A DNA stretch of 64,000 bases. It comes from Bacilli bacterium (GTDB lineage Bacteria > Bacillota_I > Bacilli_A > ML615J-28 > CAG-698). The notes under the pieces are model-generated. The model did no database searches and was not told the origin of the DNA. It saw nothing but the letters and a program-made list of their open reading frames with translations. This document shows, piece after piece, positions 9,637-19,625 of this stretch. A program made the position numbers and the translations under genes. The first letter of the stretch is position 1; every line of letters begins with the position of its first letter. Where the stretch lies: contig JAQUZE010000003.1 in assembly GCA_028691515.1 (NCBI GenBank), forward strand, positions 1 through 64,000, in the 5' to 3' direction.

Positions 9637-9984
9637 TTAATTATGATAACTATGATCATGACAAATAGAACCAGTAGATTCTAAAGTTCCATTTAGATAA
9701 TTTTCTATTGCTTTATCACTATTACCACCTGCACCACTATAAACTTTTATATCTTTATCATTAAAAATAGAAATTGCTCCAGAGCCAATACCCCCAGTAA
9801 TTAAAATATTTACTTGTAAATCATTTAAAAATACTGGCAAATATCCAGGTTTATGACCAGGATTATCTATCTTCACTTTATTTATTATTTTTCCATTATC
9901 AATTGAATACAAATTAAAATTACGACAATGGCCAAAATGTCTACTAATTAGTTCCCCTTCACATGCAATAGCTATAATTTCCAT
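9637..9984 (-). CDS. NifX/NifB-superfamily (dinitrogenase Fe-Mo cofactor biosynthesis-like) protein
   Basis: IACEGELISRHFGHCRNFNLYSIDNGKI...ITGGIGSGAISIFNDKDIKVYSG. Confidence 0.88.
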   Translation of the reverse strand: MEIIAIACEGELISRHFGHCRNFNLYSIDNGKIINKVKIDNPGHKPGYLPVFLNDLQVNILITGGIGSGAISIFNDKDIKVYSGAGGNSDKAIENYLNGTLESTGSICHDHSYHN

Positions 9985-10853
9985 TATTTCTCCTCATTAA
10001 TATATTTATATAATATTTTATACATATTTCTAATTTCTTTGCTTCCTGAATAATCTTCATCAATAAAACTAATATTATCATCAATACACTTGCTTATCAT
10101 TTTATCATAGGGAATTTTACCTATAACTAAAATATTTTCATTTTTACAATAATCACATATATCTTTGCTTTTTTCAATATTTATATCATATTTATTAATA
10201 CAAGCAAACATTTTTGGGTTAAAAATCTTTGCCGTTTCTACAACTCTTTTTAAATCTGATAATCCGGATACAGAAGGTTCTGTAACAAACAAAACAATAT
10301 CTGCACCACTTAAAGAAGCTATAACTGGACAGCCGATTCCAGGAGAACCATCAACAATTGACACAATTGAATCAATTGTATTATCATTCATTTGTTTTTT
10401 CACTTCACTAACAAGCTTACCTGAATTACCACTTCCCATTTTAAGAGTTGCAGAAGAAAAATTATATTGATTAGTTTTATATAAATTAAGATATCCGGTA
10501 ATATTATCATTTAGAGAAATAGCATCAACAGGACAAACCAATTCACATACACCACAGCCTTCACAAGCATGTGGTAAAACAGTATATTTGTTTTCTCGAT
10601 TAATTGCATCAAATTTACAATTTTCAAAACAAGCACCACATTCAATACATTTATAACTATCAATTTTTGCTACAGGTAACCCATAATAATCGTTTTTTAT
10701 TTTTTCATCATATTGATTAAAAATTAAATGTAAATTTGGAGCATCAACATCACAATCAGCAAATACTTTTGCTTTCATTAATTCAATCAGTGCTGAAACA
10801 ATAGTAGTTTTACCTGTTCCACCTTTTCCACTTAAAACAAGTAATTGCTTCAT
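9984..10853 (-). CDS. MinD/Mrp-superfamily P-loop ATPase with inserted 4Fe-4S ferredoxin domain
   Basis: LSGKGGTGKTT Walker motif; CIECGACFENCKFDAI and CEGCGVCELVCPVDAI. Confidence 0.92.
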   Translation of the reverse strand: MKQLLVLSGKGGTGKTTIVSALIELMKAKVFADCDVDAPNLHLIFNQYDEKIKNDYYGLPVAKIDSYKCIECGACFENCKFDAINRENKYTVLPHACEGCGVCELVCPVDAISLNDNITGYLNLYKTNQYNFSSATLKMGSGNSGKLVSEVKKQMNDNTIDSIVSIVDGSPGIGCPVIASLSGADIVLFVTEPSVSGLSDLKRVVETAKIFNPKMFACINKYDINIEKSKDICDYCKNENILVIGKIPYDKMISKCIDDNISFIDEDYSGSKEIRNMYKILYKYINEEK

Positions 10854-11719
10854 AATGATTTTATTTCTCTTTCTATATTTTTATAAATATCTTTAAATAA
10901 TTGTTTATATATTTCATTATTGCTAGAAATTATTATACCATTAGAAATATCTTTTGCTAATTTATTATCATAAGGAATCATAGCAAGAATTTTTAAATTA
11001 TTATCCAAACAATAATTTTCAATAATATTTTTATCATTCGGATAGTATTTATTAATAACAACCCCAAATTTCAAATTAAACTCACTTAATAATTCATGGA
11101 CCATTTTAAAATTAGCTAGACCAAATATTGTAGGTTCTCCTACTATTATACAATAATCTGCACCATCAATTGCTTCCATTACTGTACATGCAGTCCCTGG
11201 CGGACAGTCAATAATTTGAGGAAAATCACTTTTAGTCTTTAACAATTCTTTAATAATTGTTGTGCCTGAAGGTATTCCAGGTATTAACTCTCCAGTTAAT
11301 ACCTTTACCCCTCCCTCTTCTTTTGTTTTAATAAATCCAATTAATTTATCTACTTCACTAATAGCATTTTTAGGGCAAACTATTTTACAGCCACCGCAAG
11401 AATGACATAATTCCTCTATAACTTTAACCCTATTATTTATATATGCTAAAGCATTAAAAGCACAAAAATCAACACACTTTCTACAGCCATCACATAATGA
11501 ATGGTTGATTATTGGAATTTTAACTTTTATATCTACAATATTGTTTATATCACTTTTAAAAAATAAATTTCCATTAGGCTCTTCAATATCACAATCAATA
11601 TAATAACTATTACCAATTGCATACGCTAAATTTACAGAAACAGTTGTCTTGCCTGTTCCCCCTTTTCCACTTAACACTGCAATTCTAATACTATTACTTG
11701 GCACCATGAAATCCTGCAT
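10850..11719 (-). CDS. MinD/Mrp-superfamily P-loop ATPase with inserted 4Fe-4S ferredoxin domain (second paralogue)
   Basis: LSGKGGTGKTT; CDGCRKCVDFCAFNAL and CHSCGGCKIVCPKNAI. Confidence 0.92.
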   Translation of the reverse strand: MQDFMVPSNSIRIAVLSGKGGTGKTTVSVNLAYAIGNSYYIDCDIEEPNGNLFFKSDINNIVDIKVKIPIINHSLCDGCRKCVDFCAFNALAYINNRVKVIEELCHSCGGCKIVCPKNAISEVDKLIGFIKTKEEGGVKVLTGELIPGIPSGTTIIKELLKTKSDFPQIIDCPPGTACTVMEAIDGADYCIIVGEPTIFGLANFKMVHELLSEFNLKFGVVINKYYPNDKNIIENYCLDNNLKILAMIPYDNKLAKDISNGIIISSNNEIYKQLFKDIYKNIEREIKSL

Positions 11720-12056
11720 GAATGTTTGTTAAATGATTCAATTTTTTATTTTGAAAATAAATTATATTTAAATCTACTACATCACCTTTAGATTGCAACA
11801 CTTCAATTCCAGCTTCTTTTAAAACTTCATAGGAATTATTCCCACATTGTGGAGTAATAACTACATCACATTTATTATCAATAATAATTTGTGAAGCTTT
11901 AACCCCTGCTCCACCTTGAGCATCTTTTGCAGTATTCTTTACATAATTCATAATATTTTCTTTCACATCATAAATTAAATAATAGGGGCTTCTACCAAAA
12001 GAAGTACTTATTTTTGTATCTTTATTATTTGTAATAACCGGAATAGCAATTCTCAT
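11694..12056 (-). CDS. NifX/NifB-superfamily protein (second paralogue)
   Basis: MRIAIPVITNNKDTKISTSFGRSPYYLIYDV...VVITPQCGNNSYEVLKEAGIEV. Confidence 0.85.
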   Translation of the reverse strand: MRIAIPVITNNKDTKISTSFGRSPYYLIYDVKENIMNYVKNTAKDAQGGAGVKASQIIIDNKCDVVITPQCGNNSYEVLKEAGIEVLQSKGDVVDLNIIYFQNKKLNHLTNIHAGFHGAK

Positions 12057-12062
12057 ATATTT

Positions 12063-12470
12063 TTAATCCTCTCTTCTAAAATGGCCCATGCCACCTCTTC
12101 CTTGTCTTTGTCCTCGACCTTGCCCATTACCTTGTCCACCTCTACAACCAATTCCACATATACCAAGTTCTTCATGATTGTGAATTTTATAATCGCCACC
12201 ACTTATTATTAAATTTTTTCCATTAATTAATGAATCAGCAAGTTTACCTCGAGCATCAAAATAAATTTTTTGCACAGTCGTTCTTGCAACATTCATTTGC
12301 TTTGCACATTCTTCTTGTGTTAGTCCTTCCAAGTCAATTAACCTTATTGTTTCATATTCTTCAACATTCATTATAACATTATCTAAAGAATCATAATTGT
12401 CTAATCTCGGACCATATTGACTAATACTAGGTAGAGAGCATACTCTCCTTCTTCTTTTAGGTCTTGGCAT
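12063..12470 (-). CDS. DUF134 family HTH DNA-binding protein
   Basis: MPRPKRRRRVCSLPSISQYGP...VEEYETIRLIDLEGLTQEECAKQMNVARTTVQKIYFDARGKLAD. Confidence 0.88.
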   Translation of the reverse strand: MPRPKRRRRVCSLPSISQYGPRLDNYDSLDNVIMNVEEYETIRLIDLEGLTQEECAKQMNVARTTVQKIYFDARGKLADSLINGKNLIISGGDYKIHNHEELGICGIGCRGGQGNGQGRGQRQGRGGMGHFRRED

Positions 12471-12518
12471 ATTTTCTCCTTTACTAACAAATTCTACATA
12501 ATTATAATATCATTAATT

Positions 12519-12776
12519 TTATAACTTTTCAATTTCTTTATCAATATCATCCAATCTACTTTTCAAATATTCACGTTCAGAAATTAATGATTCTTTACTG
12601 TCTACATAATCATTAGCATAATAATTTCTTCTCATTCTAAATCCTCTTCCTAATCCAAAAAAGCTTCTTCTTCTACCTATTCTGAACTCACTTGTTCTTC
12701 TTCCTTCACAAATTCCTAATCCTCTTCCAGTTCCAGCTCCTTGTCCCATTGGACCACTTCCATCTAATCTTGGCAT
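12519..12776 (-). CDS. DUF5320-like small Gly/Arg-rich protein
   Basis: MPRLDGSGPMGQGAGTGRGLGIC...; C-terminal coiled coil. Confidence 0.8.
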   Translation of the reverse strand: MPRLDGSGPMGQGAGTGRGLGICEGRRTSEFRIGRRRSFFGLGRGFRMRRNYYANDYVDSKESLISEREYLKSRLDDIDKEIEKL

Positions 12777-12800
12777 TTTGTCACCTCCTTTTTATATATA

Positions 12801-12844
12801 TGACATATGTCATAAATAGTATAACACATATTTGACATATGTCA
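12801..12844. promoter_or_regulatory. Promoter with two identical 12-bp palindromic operators
   Basis: TGACATATGTCA at 12801-12812 and 12833-12844 (32 bp apart). On the minus strand TTGACA overlaps the upstream palindrome, 16 bp from TATACT; the second palindrome lies just downstream of the -10. Confidence 0.75.
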
Positions 12845-12938
12845 ATAATAAAATATTATTTTTTAAAAAATGTATTTTATTTATTATTTCATTATAAATA
12901 AGTTATAATATAATTATAAAAGAAAGCAAGGAGATTTT

Positions 12939-13928
12939 ATGAAAAAAATTACATTTTTTGATACAAAGCCTTATGATATTCATTCATTTGATGCTTTAAA
13001 TAAAAATTTTATTATTAATTATTTACCAGAAAAACTAACAAGACAAACAGTATACTTAGCAAAAGGCAGTGATGCTATTTGTGTTTTTGTAAATGATACA
13101 ATTGATTCTTTCGTAATTGATAAACTTATTGAAATGGGAGTAAAATTAATTGCGTTAAGAAGTGCCGGGTTTAATCATGTTGATTTAAAAACAGCAAGTA
13201 ATAAACTGCCAATTGTTCGAGTGCCTGCATACTCTCCCTATGCAGTTGCTGAACACGCAATGGCGTTATTATTAACGCTAAACCGAAAAATACACAAAGC
13301 TTATGCTAGAACAAAAGAATTTAATTTTAGTCTAAATGGTTTAATGGGATTCGATTTTTATAATAAGACAATCGGTATTTTAGGAACAGGAAGAATAGGA
13401 CAAATATTAATAAAGATTGCGAAAGGGTTTGGAATGAATGTAATTGCTTACGATCTTTATCAAAATCCCAATTTAGATATCCAATACGTAACACTTGATG
13501 ACCTATTATCAAAAAGCGATATGATTTCTGTGCATCTTCCACTAACAGAACAAACAAAACATTTAATAAATGATGAAACAATAAACAAAATGAAAAAAGG
13601 AGTATATTTAGTAAACACTTCTCGAGGAGGCGTAATAAATACTGAAGCTCTTATTCGTGGGTTAAAAAATGAAATAATTAAAGGTGCAGGATTAGATGTT
13701 TATGAAGAAGAAACAAATCTTTTCTTTGAGGATATGTCTGATACAATAATCCAAGATGATATTTTATCAATTTTAGTTAATATGCCCAATGTTATTCTAA
13801 CTTCTCATCAAGCCTTTTTAACTGAAGAAGCTTTAAGTAATATTGCAAAAACAACGTTATCAAACATTGAATCTTTCTTTAAAGACGGAACAATTAATAA
13901 TGAAGTTTGCTATTTGTGCAAAAACTAA
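12939..13928 (+). CDS. D-2-hydroxyacid dehydrogenase (D-lactate dehydrogenase-like)
   Basis: GILGTGRIGQILIKIAKGFGMNVIAYD; NTSRGGVINTEAL; SHQAFLTEEAL. Confidence 0.93.
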   Translation: MKKITFFDTKPYDIHSFDALNKNFIINYLPEKLTRQTVYLAKGSDAICVFVNDTIDSFVIDKLIEMGVKLIALRSAGFNHVDLKTASNKLPIVRVPAYSPYAVAEHAMALLLTLNRKIHKAYARTKEFNFSLNGLMGFDFYNKTIGILGTGRIGQILIKIAKGFGMNVIAYDLYQNPNLDIQYVTLDDLLSKSDMISVHLPLTEQTKHLINDETINKMKKGVYLVNTSRGGVINTEALIRGLKNEIIKGAGLDVYEEETNLFFEDMSDTIIQDDILSILVNMPNVILTSHQAFLTEEALSNIAKTTLSNIESFFKDGTINNEVCYLCKN

Positions 13929-13954
13929 TTTTATTAAAAGATAATAATAAATTA

Positions 13955-13978
13955 AAAACCCGTTAAAAGCGGGTTTTA
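13955..13978. terminator. Convergent intrinsic terminator
   Basis: AAACCCG-TTAAAAG-CGGGTTTT between convergent genes. Confidence 0.8.
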
Positions 13979-14653
13979 TAAATTTTCTATTAAATTTTCA
14001 ATCACATCTAAATATATTACTAATGCTTCTTCTCCAGCTTTAGTAATTTTATATATTCCCCTATCAATTCTTTCAAACCATCCATAAAAATTTTTTTGTA
14101 AAATACTCATTGTTTTTTCTTGTTTAGTATAGTTTTTAATTTCATTAACTTTTTTAGGGCCATCTTTAAGAAAATATAAAATGACCAACGCGATCTCTCT
14201 ATAAGCAGTAATTATTTTAGTTCTATTTACACCACCAACATTAAAAGAAGTTTTTCTTAAAAAAAATTCTTTTTTAAGATTATTTCTTTTTTTATACCTA
14301 GTTTTATAATCGACCGTTTCAGGATTATGGACAACTATAACTTTTTCTAAATCTTTATCTACAAATAATAATCCCAGTTCCAAATGTTTTATTATTTCTA
14401 TTTTTTCTTTAAAAGTAGTAGACTTAATTATTTTATTTGTTGGTTTAGGAATTGCTAAGTATATATACTCAGTTATTCCTTTACTTTTTAATCCCTGATA
14501 TATTAATTTAATAGTAAACGAACTTTTCATTTCAATAATAATTATTACATCTTCTTTAATACCAACAACATCACTATCTTTCACTTCAGCTTTCACATGA
14601 TATCCCTGTTGTTCAAGATGTTTTTTTATAATTGGATACATGTCTTTTTCCAC
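13976..14653 (-). CDS. DUF2161-like (PD-(D/E)XK phosphodiesterase-type) protein
   Basis: MYPIIKKHLEQQGYHVKAEVKDSDVVGIKEDVIIIIEMKSSFTIKLIYQ: nuclease-like (D...EMK) motif. Confidence 0.7.
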   Translation of the reverse strand: MEKDMYPIIKKHLEQQGYHVKAEVKDSDVVGIKEDVIIIIEMKSSFTIKLIYQGLKSKGITEYIYLAIPKPTNKIIKSTTFKEKIEIIKHLELGLLFVDKDLEKVIVVHNPETVDYKTRYKKRNNLKKEFFLRKTSFNVGGVNRTKIITAYREIALVILYFLKDGPKKVNEIKNYTKQEKTMSILQKNFYGWFERIDRGIYKITKAGEEALVIYLDVIENLIENL

Positions 14654-14694
14654 TTGTTACCTCCATAAATAACTAAACAATAAAACAATTAATT

Positions 14695-15342
14695 CTACTC
14701 AATACCTAATAATAAATATACTTTTTCTAGAACAGATTTTTTAAAGATATTAGTTTTATTTAATATGTCTTTGCTTTTTTCTTTATAATCACTAATAATC
14801 CTTTCGTTTTTTAAACTCCCTAGATTAATCATTACATTATAAATAGCCCCTTCAATTCCCGAAGATAAAGCTAAAACAGAAACACCTAAATCAGAAATAG
14901 TTTGTTTATTACCATACTCTAAAATAAAATCCAAAACCTTTAAAGCTTCTAAAGATAAATATGCAACTCTAAAAGGTACTTTTATTGCTTCAATAGTTGC
15001 TGCTTCTATTTTTTTATTTCTTAAAATAATTTCTTCTTCACTATCTTTTTTTAAACTATATGCTTTCATTATTAAGTTAAACGATTCAGTATCTGCATCA
15101 ATTAAAGGCATTAATTCTTTTTTAAAATTATCAAGTACAATTAAATTATTTTTAAATGTTTTTTGAATTGATTCGTCTAATTTCAAAAACTTTTTTTTAT
15201 TTATGCTTAAATGCCCAACCATTTTAGATAAAGAAATACCTAAAACTGATAATAAAGCAGAAACACTTCCTCCACCTGGAGCAGGTGAGTTAGAATCAAC
15301 TTCATCTATAAATTGTTTTACTTTTAAATCAATTAAATACAT
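14695..15342 (-). CDS. fchA: Formiminotetrahydrofolate cyclodeaminase-like protein
   Basis: DSNSPAPGGGSVSALLSVLGISLSKMVGHLS; hut operon context. Confidence 0.88.
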   Translation of the reverse strand: MYLIDLKVKQFIDEVDSNSPAPGGGSVSALLSVLGISLSKMVGHLSINKKKFLKLDESIQKTFKNNLIVLDNFKKELMPLIDADTESFNLIMKAYSLKKDSEEEIILRNKKIEAATIEAIKVPFRVAYLSLEALKVLDFILEYGNKQTISDLGVSVLALSSGIEGAIYNVMINLGSLKNERIISDYKEKSKDILNKTNIFKKSVLEKVYLLLGIE

Positions 15343-16604
15343 TATTTACTCCTTAATACTTTTCTATCTTTTACAACCAGCTTACCCTTTATAAACACAT
15401 CTGAGACATGATTAATTCCAAAGTGATAAAAAAGATAATCTAAATTATCAATATCAAGCAATATTATATCAGCGTCTTTAGATTTTTCAATACTACCTTT
15501 ATTTTTATAAATATTCATATGATAGGCAGGATTAATTGTAACAGCATTTAAAATTTCTTCGGAAGTCATTTTTAAATAATTTGCAGCAAGATGCATAATT
15601 AATTGAAAATTCTCAGTTGGACAACTTCCTGGATTATAATCTCCAGAAATACTAATTGCAACATTATTATCAATCATATACCTAGCATTTGCATATTTTT
15701 TTCTTAAATAAAAGGAAGTTCCTGGTAGTAAATTTGCAATTGTGTTGCTTTTACCCAAAAGGATAATATCTTCATTTGATGAGGCCATCAAATGATCAAC
15801 ACTAGTTGCTCCTAACTTTATTCCAAGCTTAGTTCCTCCCATTGGTTCAATTTCGTCTGCATGTAGCTTAACTGTATATCCCAATTCTTTAGCACTCATC
15901 AAAATTTCTTCAGTTTCATTTAAACTAAAAACTCCATTTTCACAAAATACATCAATAGAATTTGCTAAACCTAAATTCTTAATATATTTCATATCTGAAA
16001 GTATTTGGTCAATATATTTTCTCCTATTATTCTTAAATTCTTTTGGTATAGCATGAGCGCCCATATAAGTTGATTTAACATATATTGGATGATTTCCATT
16101 TAATTTATTACTAACTTTTAATTGCTTAACTTCAGTTTCTAGATCAAGTCCATATCCACTTTTTGCTTCTAAAGCAATTACACCATGCATCATCATAATA
16201 TCAAGTGATTTTTCTGCTTTCATATACAATTCTTCAAAACTAGCTTTTCTAGTTTTTTGAACAGTTCCTAGTATTCCCCCACCAGCTTCTAAAATATCTA
16301 AATAAGAAACATTTTTTCTTAGTAAAGCAAACTCATCTTCACGTGATCCTGCATGAACTAAATGAGAATGTGAATCTATAAATCCAGGCAAACAAACCTT
16401 ATTTAAAGCATCATGCAATATAGTTTTTTCATTAATATAATTTTCAAAACTTCCTGTGCCAATATAAATAATCTTACCATCTTTAACAGCAATAAAAGGA
16501 TTAGCAATAACTTTAATTTTATTCATATCCTTACCTCTAACTGGAGGATTTAAATAAGGAGTATATATTTTCTTTATATTGTAAATAATTAAATCTGCTA
16601 TCAT
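15342..16604 (-). CDS. hutI: Imidazolonepropionase
   Basis: GFIDSHSHLVHAGSREDEFALR; LEAKSGYGLDLETEVKQL; KLHADEIEPMGGTKLG. Confidence 0.96.
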   Translation of the reverse strand: MIADLIIYNIKKIYTPYLNPPVRGKDMNKIKVIANPFIAVKDGKIIYIGTGSFENYINEKTILHDALNKVCLPGFIDSHSHLVHAGSREDEFALLRKNVSYLDILEAGGGILGTVQKTRKASFEELYMKAEKSLDIMMMHGVIALEAKSGYGLDLETEVKQLKVSNKLNGNHPIYVKSTYMGAHAIPKEFKNNRRKYIDQILSDMKYIKNLGLANSIDVFCENGVFSLNETEEILMSAKELGYTVKLHADEIEPMGGTKLGIKLGATSVDHLMASSNEDIILLGKSNTIANLLPGTSFYLRKKYANARYMIDNNVAISISGDYNPGSCPTENFQLIMHLAANYLKMTSEEILNAVTINPAYHMNIYKNKGSIEKSKDADIILLDIDNLDYLFYHFGINHVSDVFIKGKLVVKDRKVLRSK

Positions 16605-16605
16605 A

Positions 16606-17574
16606 CTATTCTCCTAAATGTGCTTCAATTATTTTTAATTTACTAAAGCCCCTTAATTTTAAATACTTAATACTATATAAAGTAATATCCTCTATAGACA
16701 TATCTTTATTAAAAATAATTTTATTAATATCTAAATAATAATGTATAGACCTTAATAATGCATCTTTGGGACAAAGTCCTATTAATTCTGAAGATATAAC
16801 TTCAACATTAAATCGCCTAGCTTCCATTATAATTGTTTCAAATATTCTATAAATAGGATTTTTTTTATAATTTAAGATATTCATAGTTACTTGTACATGT
16901 CCCTTATCTGCTAAATAAGCTGGTCCTGCTTGAACATATTGAAAACCTCCACTAGATTTTCTAATCATTTTAGCAATTTTATTTGCTATTTTTTCGTCAT
17001 TTGTATTTAAGTCTACATTAAAAGCAATTAATGGCATTCTTGCTCCAATTGCTACAACCCCAAAAGTATCATGAATCTTTGCTTCACCAAAATCTGGATA
17101 CCAGTTATTTTCTTTAATCTTTTCTTTCATTCCTTCAAATTCACCACTTCTTATAGTTGGTAAATTTTCTCTCTCAGGATATTTACATGCATTTGCATAT
17201 AAATAAACAGGAATAGAAAATCTTTCATTAACTTCTTTAGCAAGCAAATTAGCATATTCTACACATTCGTTAATTGTAATTTTAGAAATTGGAATAAATG
17301 GTACAACATCAACTGCACCCATTCTTGGATGTTCTCCAGAATGTTTATTCATATCAATATACTTTAAAGCTTCAGAAAAAAAATTAATCAATGGTTCAAT
17401 TAATGAATCTACATTACCAATTAAAGTAACGACAGTTCTATTATAATCACTATCTGATTCATAACTAATAAGTTTAAAACCTTTCTTATCTTTAAGCGGT
17501 GCTATTATTTTTTCAATAATATCAGTTCTTCTTCCTTCTGAAAAATTAGGAACACATTGAACTATTCTTTCCAT
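16606..17574 (-). CDS. ftcD: Glutamate formimidoyltransferase
   Basis: VQCVPNFSEGRR; DVDSL/SGEHPRMGAVDVVPFIP. Confidence 0.95.
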   Translation of the reverse strand: MERIVQCVPNFSEGRRTDIIEKIIAPLKDKKGFKLISYESDSDYNRTVVTLIGNVDSLIEPLINFFSEALKYIDMNKHSGEHPRMGAVDVVPFIPISKITINECVEYANLLAKEVNERFSIPVYLYANACKYPERENLPTIRSGEFEGMKEKIKENNWYPDFGEAKIHDTFGVVAIGARMPLIAFNVDLNTNDEKIANKIAKMIRKSSGGFQYVQAGPAYLADKGHVQVTMNILNYKKNPIYRIFETIIMEARRFNVEVISSELIGLCPKDALLRSIHYYLDINKIIFNKDMSIEDITLYSIKYLKLRGFSKLKIIEAHLGE

Positions 17575-19625
17575 AAGTTTTTCACTTCCTTGCTTATTGT
17601 TTTTTCAATTAACTTATCGTCTGCAATAAATGGTAAAGTAATTATAGAATTATTATCAATTTTGTTATATTTTTCTGCAGTTTCAATGGCAGGATAATTT
17701 CTTGCCCAAGCTCTTCTAGATACTCCAGCAATAACATCATATAATAATGATTTTTTTAATATTTCATCTGTTGCTTCTTTACCATCTAATACCATACCAT
17801 AGCCACCATTAATTGCTTTTCCAATTCCTACACCACCACCATTATGCAAAGAAACAAGACTCATACCTCTTGCAGCATTACCCAATGCTACATGAGTAGC
17901 CATATCTGCCATTATTTGTGAACCATCTTTAATATTCGCTGTTTCTCTAAAAGGACTGTCTGTTCCCCCAGTATCGTGATGATCTCTTCCTAACATTATT
18001 GGCCCACATTTTTTTTCTCTAACTAATTTATTAAATGCTAAAGCAATTTCTAATCTACCATAAGCATCTTGATATAAAATTCTTGCTTTTGTACCAACAA
18101 CTAAATTATTTTTCTTAGCATTTTTAATCCACTCATAATTATCTCTATCTTGAAAACGTCTATTTGGATCTATACAAGACATTGCTACTTTATCTGTTAA
18201 ATCTAAATCTTCATTTTTCCCTGATAAACATACCCATCTAAATGGTCCATAACCAAAATCAAATAATAAAGGTCCCATTAAATCTTCAACATAAGATGGA
18301 TAAATAAACCCATCTAAATCATTTTCTTTATTTTTACAAATTTCTTTAATCCCAGAATCATATACAGATTTCAAAAAACTATTACCATAATCAAAGAAAT
18401 ATGTTCCTTTATCAACTAATGATTTAATTGCTTGATAATGTCTTTTTAGAGATTTATCAACTAATTTAACAAATAATGATTTGTCACTATCTAATAATTG
18501 AGTTCTTTTAGAAAAAGATAAATCAACAGGACAATACCCCCCATCATAAACCGCATGACAGCTTGTTTGATCACTCAATAAATCTATTTTACAATTATTG
18601 TTAACTGCATATTCTAATAAATCAACAATATTACCGTGATATGCAATAGCAATAGATGATTTACTATTTAAATGTTTTTTAGCTTCACTAAAAGCTTCTT
18701 TTGGAGTTGTAACTACTTTAGAAACCCACTTTTGGCTAAATCTAGTATTTATTCTTGAGATATCAACCTCAGCAATAATACCAACACCACCTGCAATTTC
18801 AATAGCTTTTCCTTGTGCCCCGCTCATACCACCAAGACCAGATGAAACAAATAGTTTTCCATTTAAATTATCATCTTTATTAAGTTTTAATTTTAATCTA
18901 CCTGCATTTAATAATGTTGTATAAGTACCATGAACAATTCCTTGAGGACCAATATACATAAACCCACCTGCAGTCATTTGCCCATAATTAGCAACACCTA
19001 AAGCCTGAGCTCGATTAAAATAATGTAAATTATCATACATACCAACCATTAATCCGTTTGTAAGAATAATTCTTGGAGCATTTTTACTTGATGCAAATAA
19101 TCCAAGTGGATGACCTGAAAGTATAGACAAGGTTTGGTTATCATTCATAATTTGTAAATATTTCTTAATTAATTGATATTGCATCCAGTTTTGACAAACT
19201 TGTCCCGTTTCTCCATAAGTTACTAATTCATATGGATATAAAGCTACATCAAAATCTAAATTATTATCAATCATCACTTGAAATGCTTTACCTTCTAGTG
19301 TGTTGGCTTCATATTCATCAATTGACTTTCCTTTAATTTCATAGCTTGGTCTAAATCTATATCCATATATTCTTCCATAAGTCATTAATTCTTCATAAAA
19401 TTCACCGGCTATGATTTCATGCCATTTTAAAGGTATATATCTTAATGCATTTTTAAGAGCTAATTTAATATCTTTTTCATTTAATAACATTTCTCTTTTA
19501 GGAGCTCTTCTTATACCTTTAACAAATTTAGGGTAAACCGGCAATTCTTCGTATATATCTTCTAAAGTTATTAATTTATCCAAACTATTCATCTCCTTTA
19601 AATAATGTTTCATATGTTTCATCAT
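17562..19625 (-). CDS. hutU: Urocanate hydratase
   Basis: TYGETGQVCQNWMQYQLIKKYL; GGFMYIGPQGIVHGT; LGRDHHDTGGTDSPFRET. Exact start uncertain (several in-frame ATGs). Confidence 0.96.
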   Translation of the reverse strand: MMKHMKHYLKEMNSLDKLITLEDIYEELPVYPKFVKGIRRAPKREMLLNEKDIKLALKNALRYIPLKWHEIIAGEFYEELMTYGRIYGYRFRPSYEIKGKSIDEYEANTLEGKAFQVMIDNNLDFDVALYPYELVTYGETGQVCQNWMQYQLIKKYLQIMNDNQTLSILSGHPLGLFASSKNAPRIILTNGLMVGMYDNLHYFNRAQALGVANYGQMTAGGFMYIGPQGIVHGTYTTLLNAGRLKLKLNKDDNLNGKLFVSSGLGGMSGAQGKAIEIAGGVGIIAEVDISRINTRFSQKWVSKVVTTPKEAFSEAKKHLNSKSSIAIAYHGNIVDLLEYAVNNNCKIDLLSDQTSCHAVYDGGYCPVDLSFSKRTQLLDSDKSLFVKLVDKSLKRHYQAIKSLVDKGTYFFDYGNSFLKSVYDSGIKEICKNKENDLDGFIYPSYVEDLMGPLLFDFGYGPFRWVCLSGKNEDLDLTDKVAMSCIDPNRRFQDRDNYEWIKNAKKNNLVVGTKARILYQDAYGRLEIALAFNKLVREKKCGPIMLGRDHHDTGGTDSPFRETANIKDGSQIMADMATHVALGNAARGMSLVSLHNGGGVGIGKAINGGYGMVLDGKEATDEILKKSLLYDVIAGVSRRAWARNYPAIETAEKYNKIDNNSIITLPFIADDKLIEKTISKEVKNLWKE

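Noticed and set aside
10165-10470. 101-aa plus-strand ORF
   Set aside because: Antisense to the MinD-ferredoxin CDS.
9637-12056. Nitrogen fixation (nif) locus suggested by NifX-like genes
   Set aside because: No nitrogenase structural genes or nifB/E/N; the NifX superfamily is much broader.
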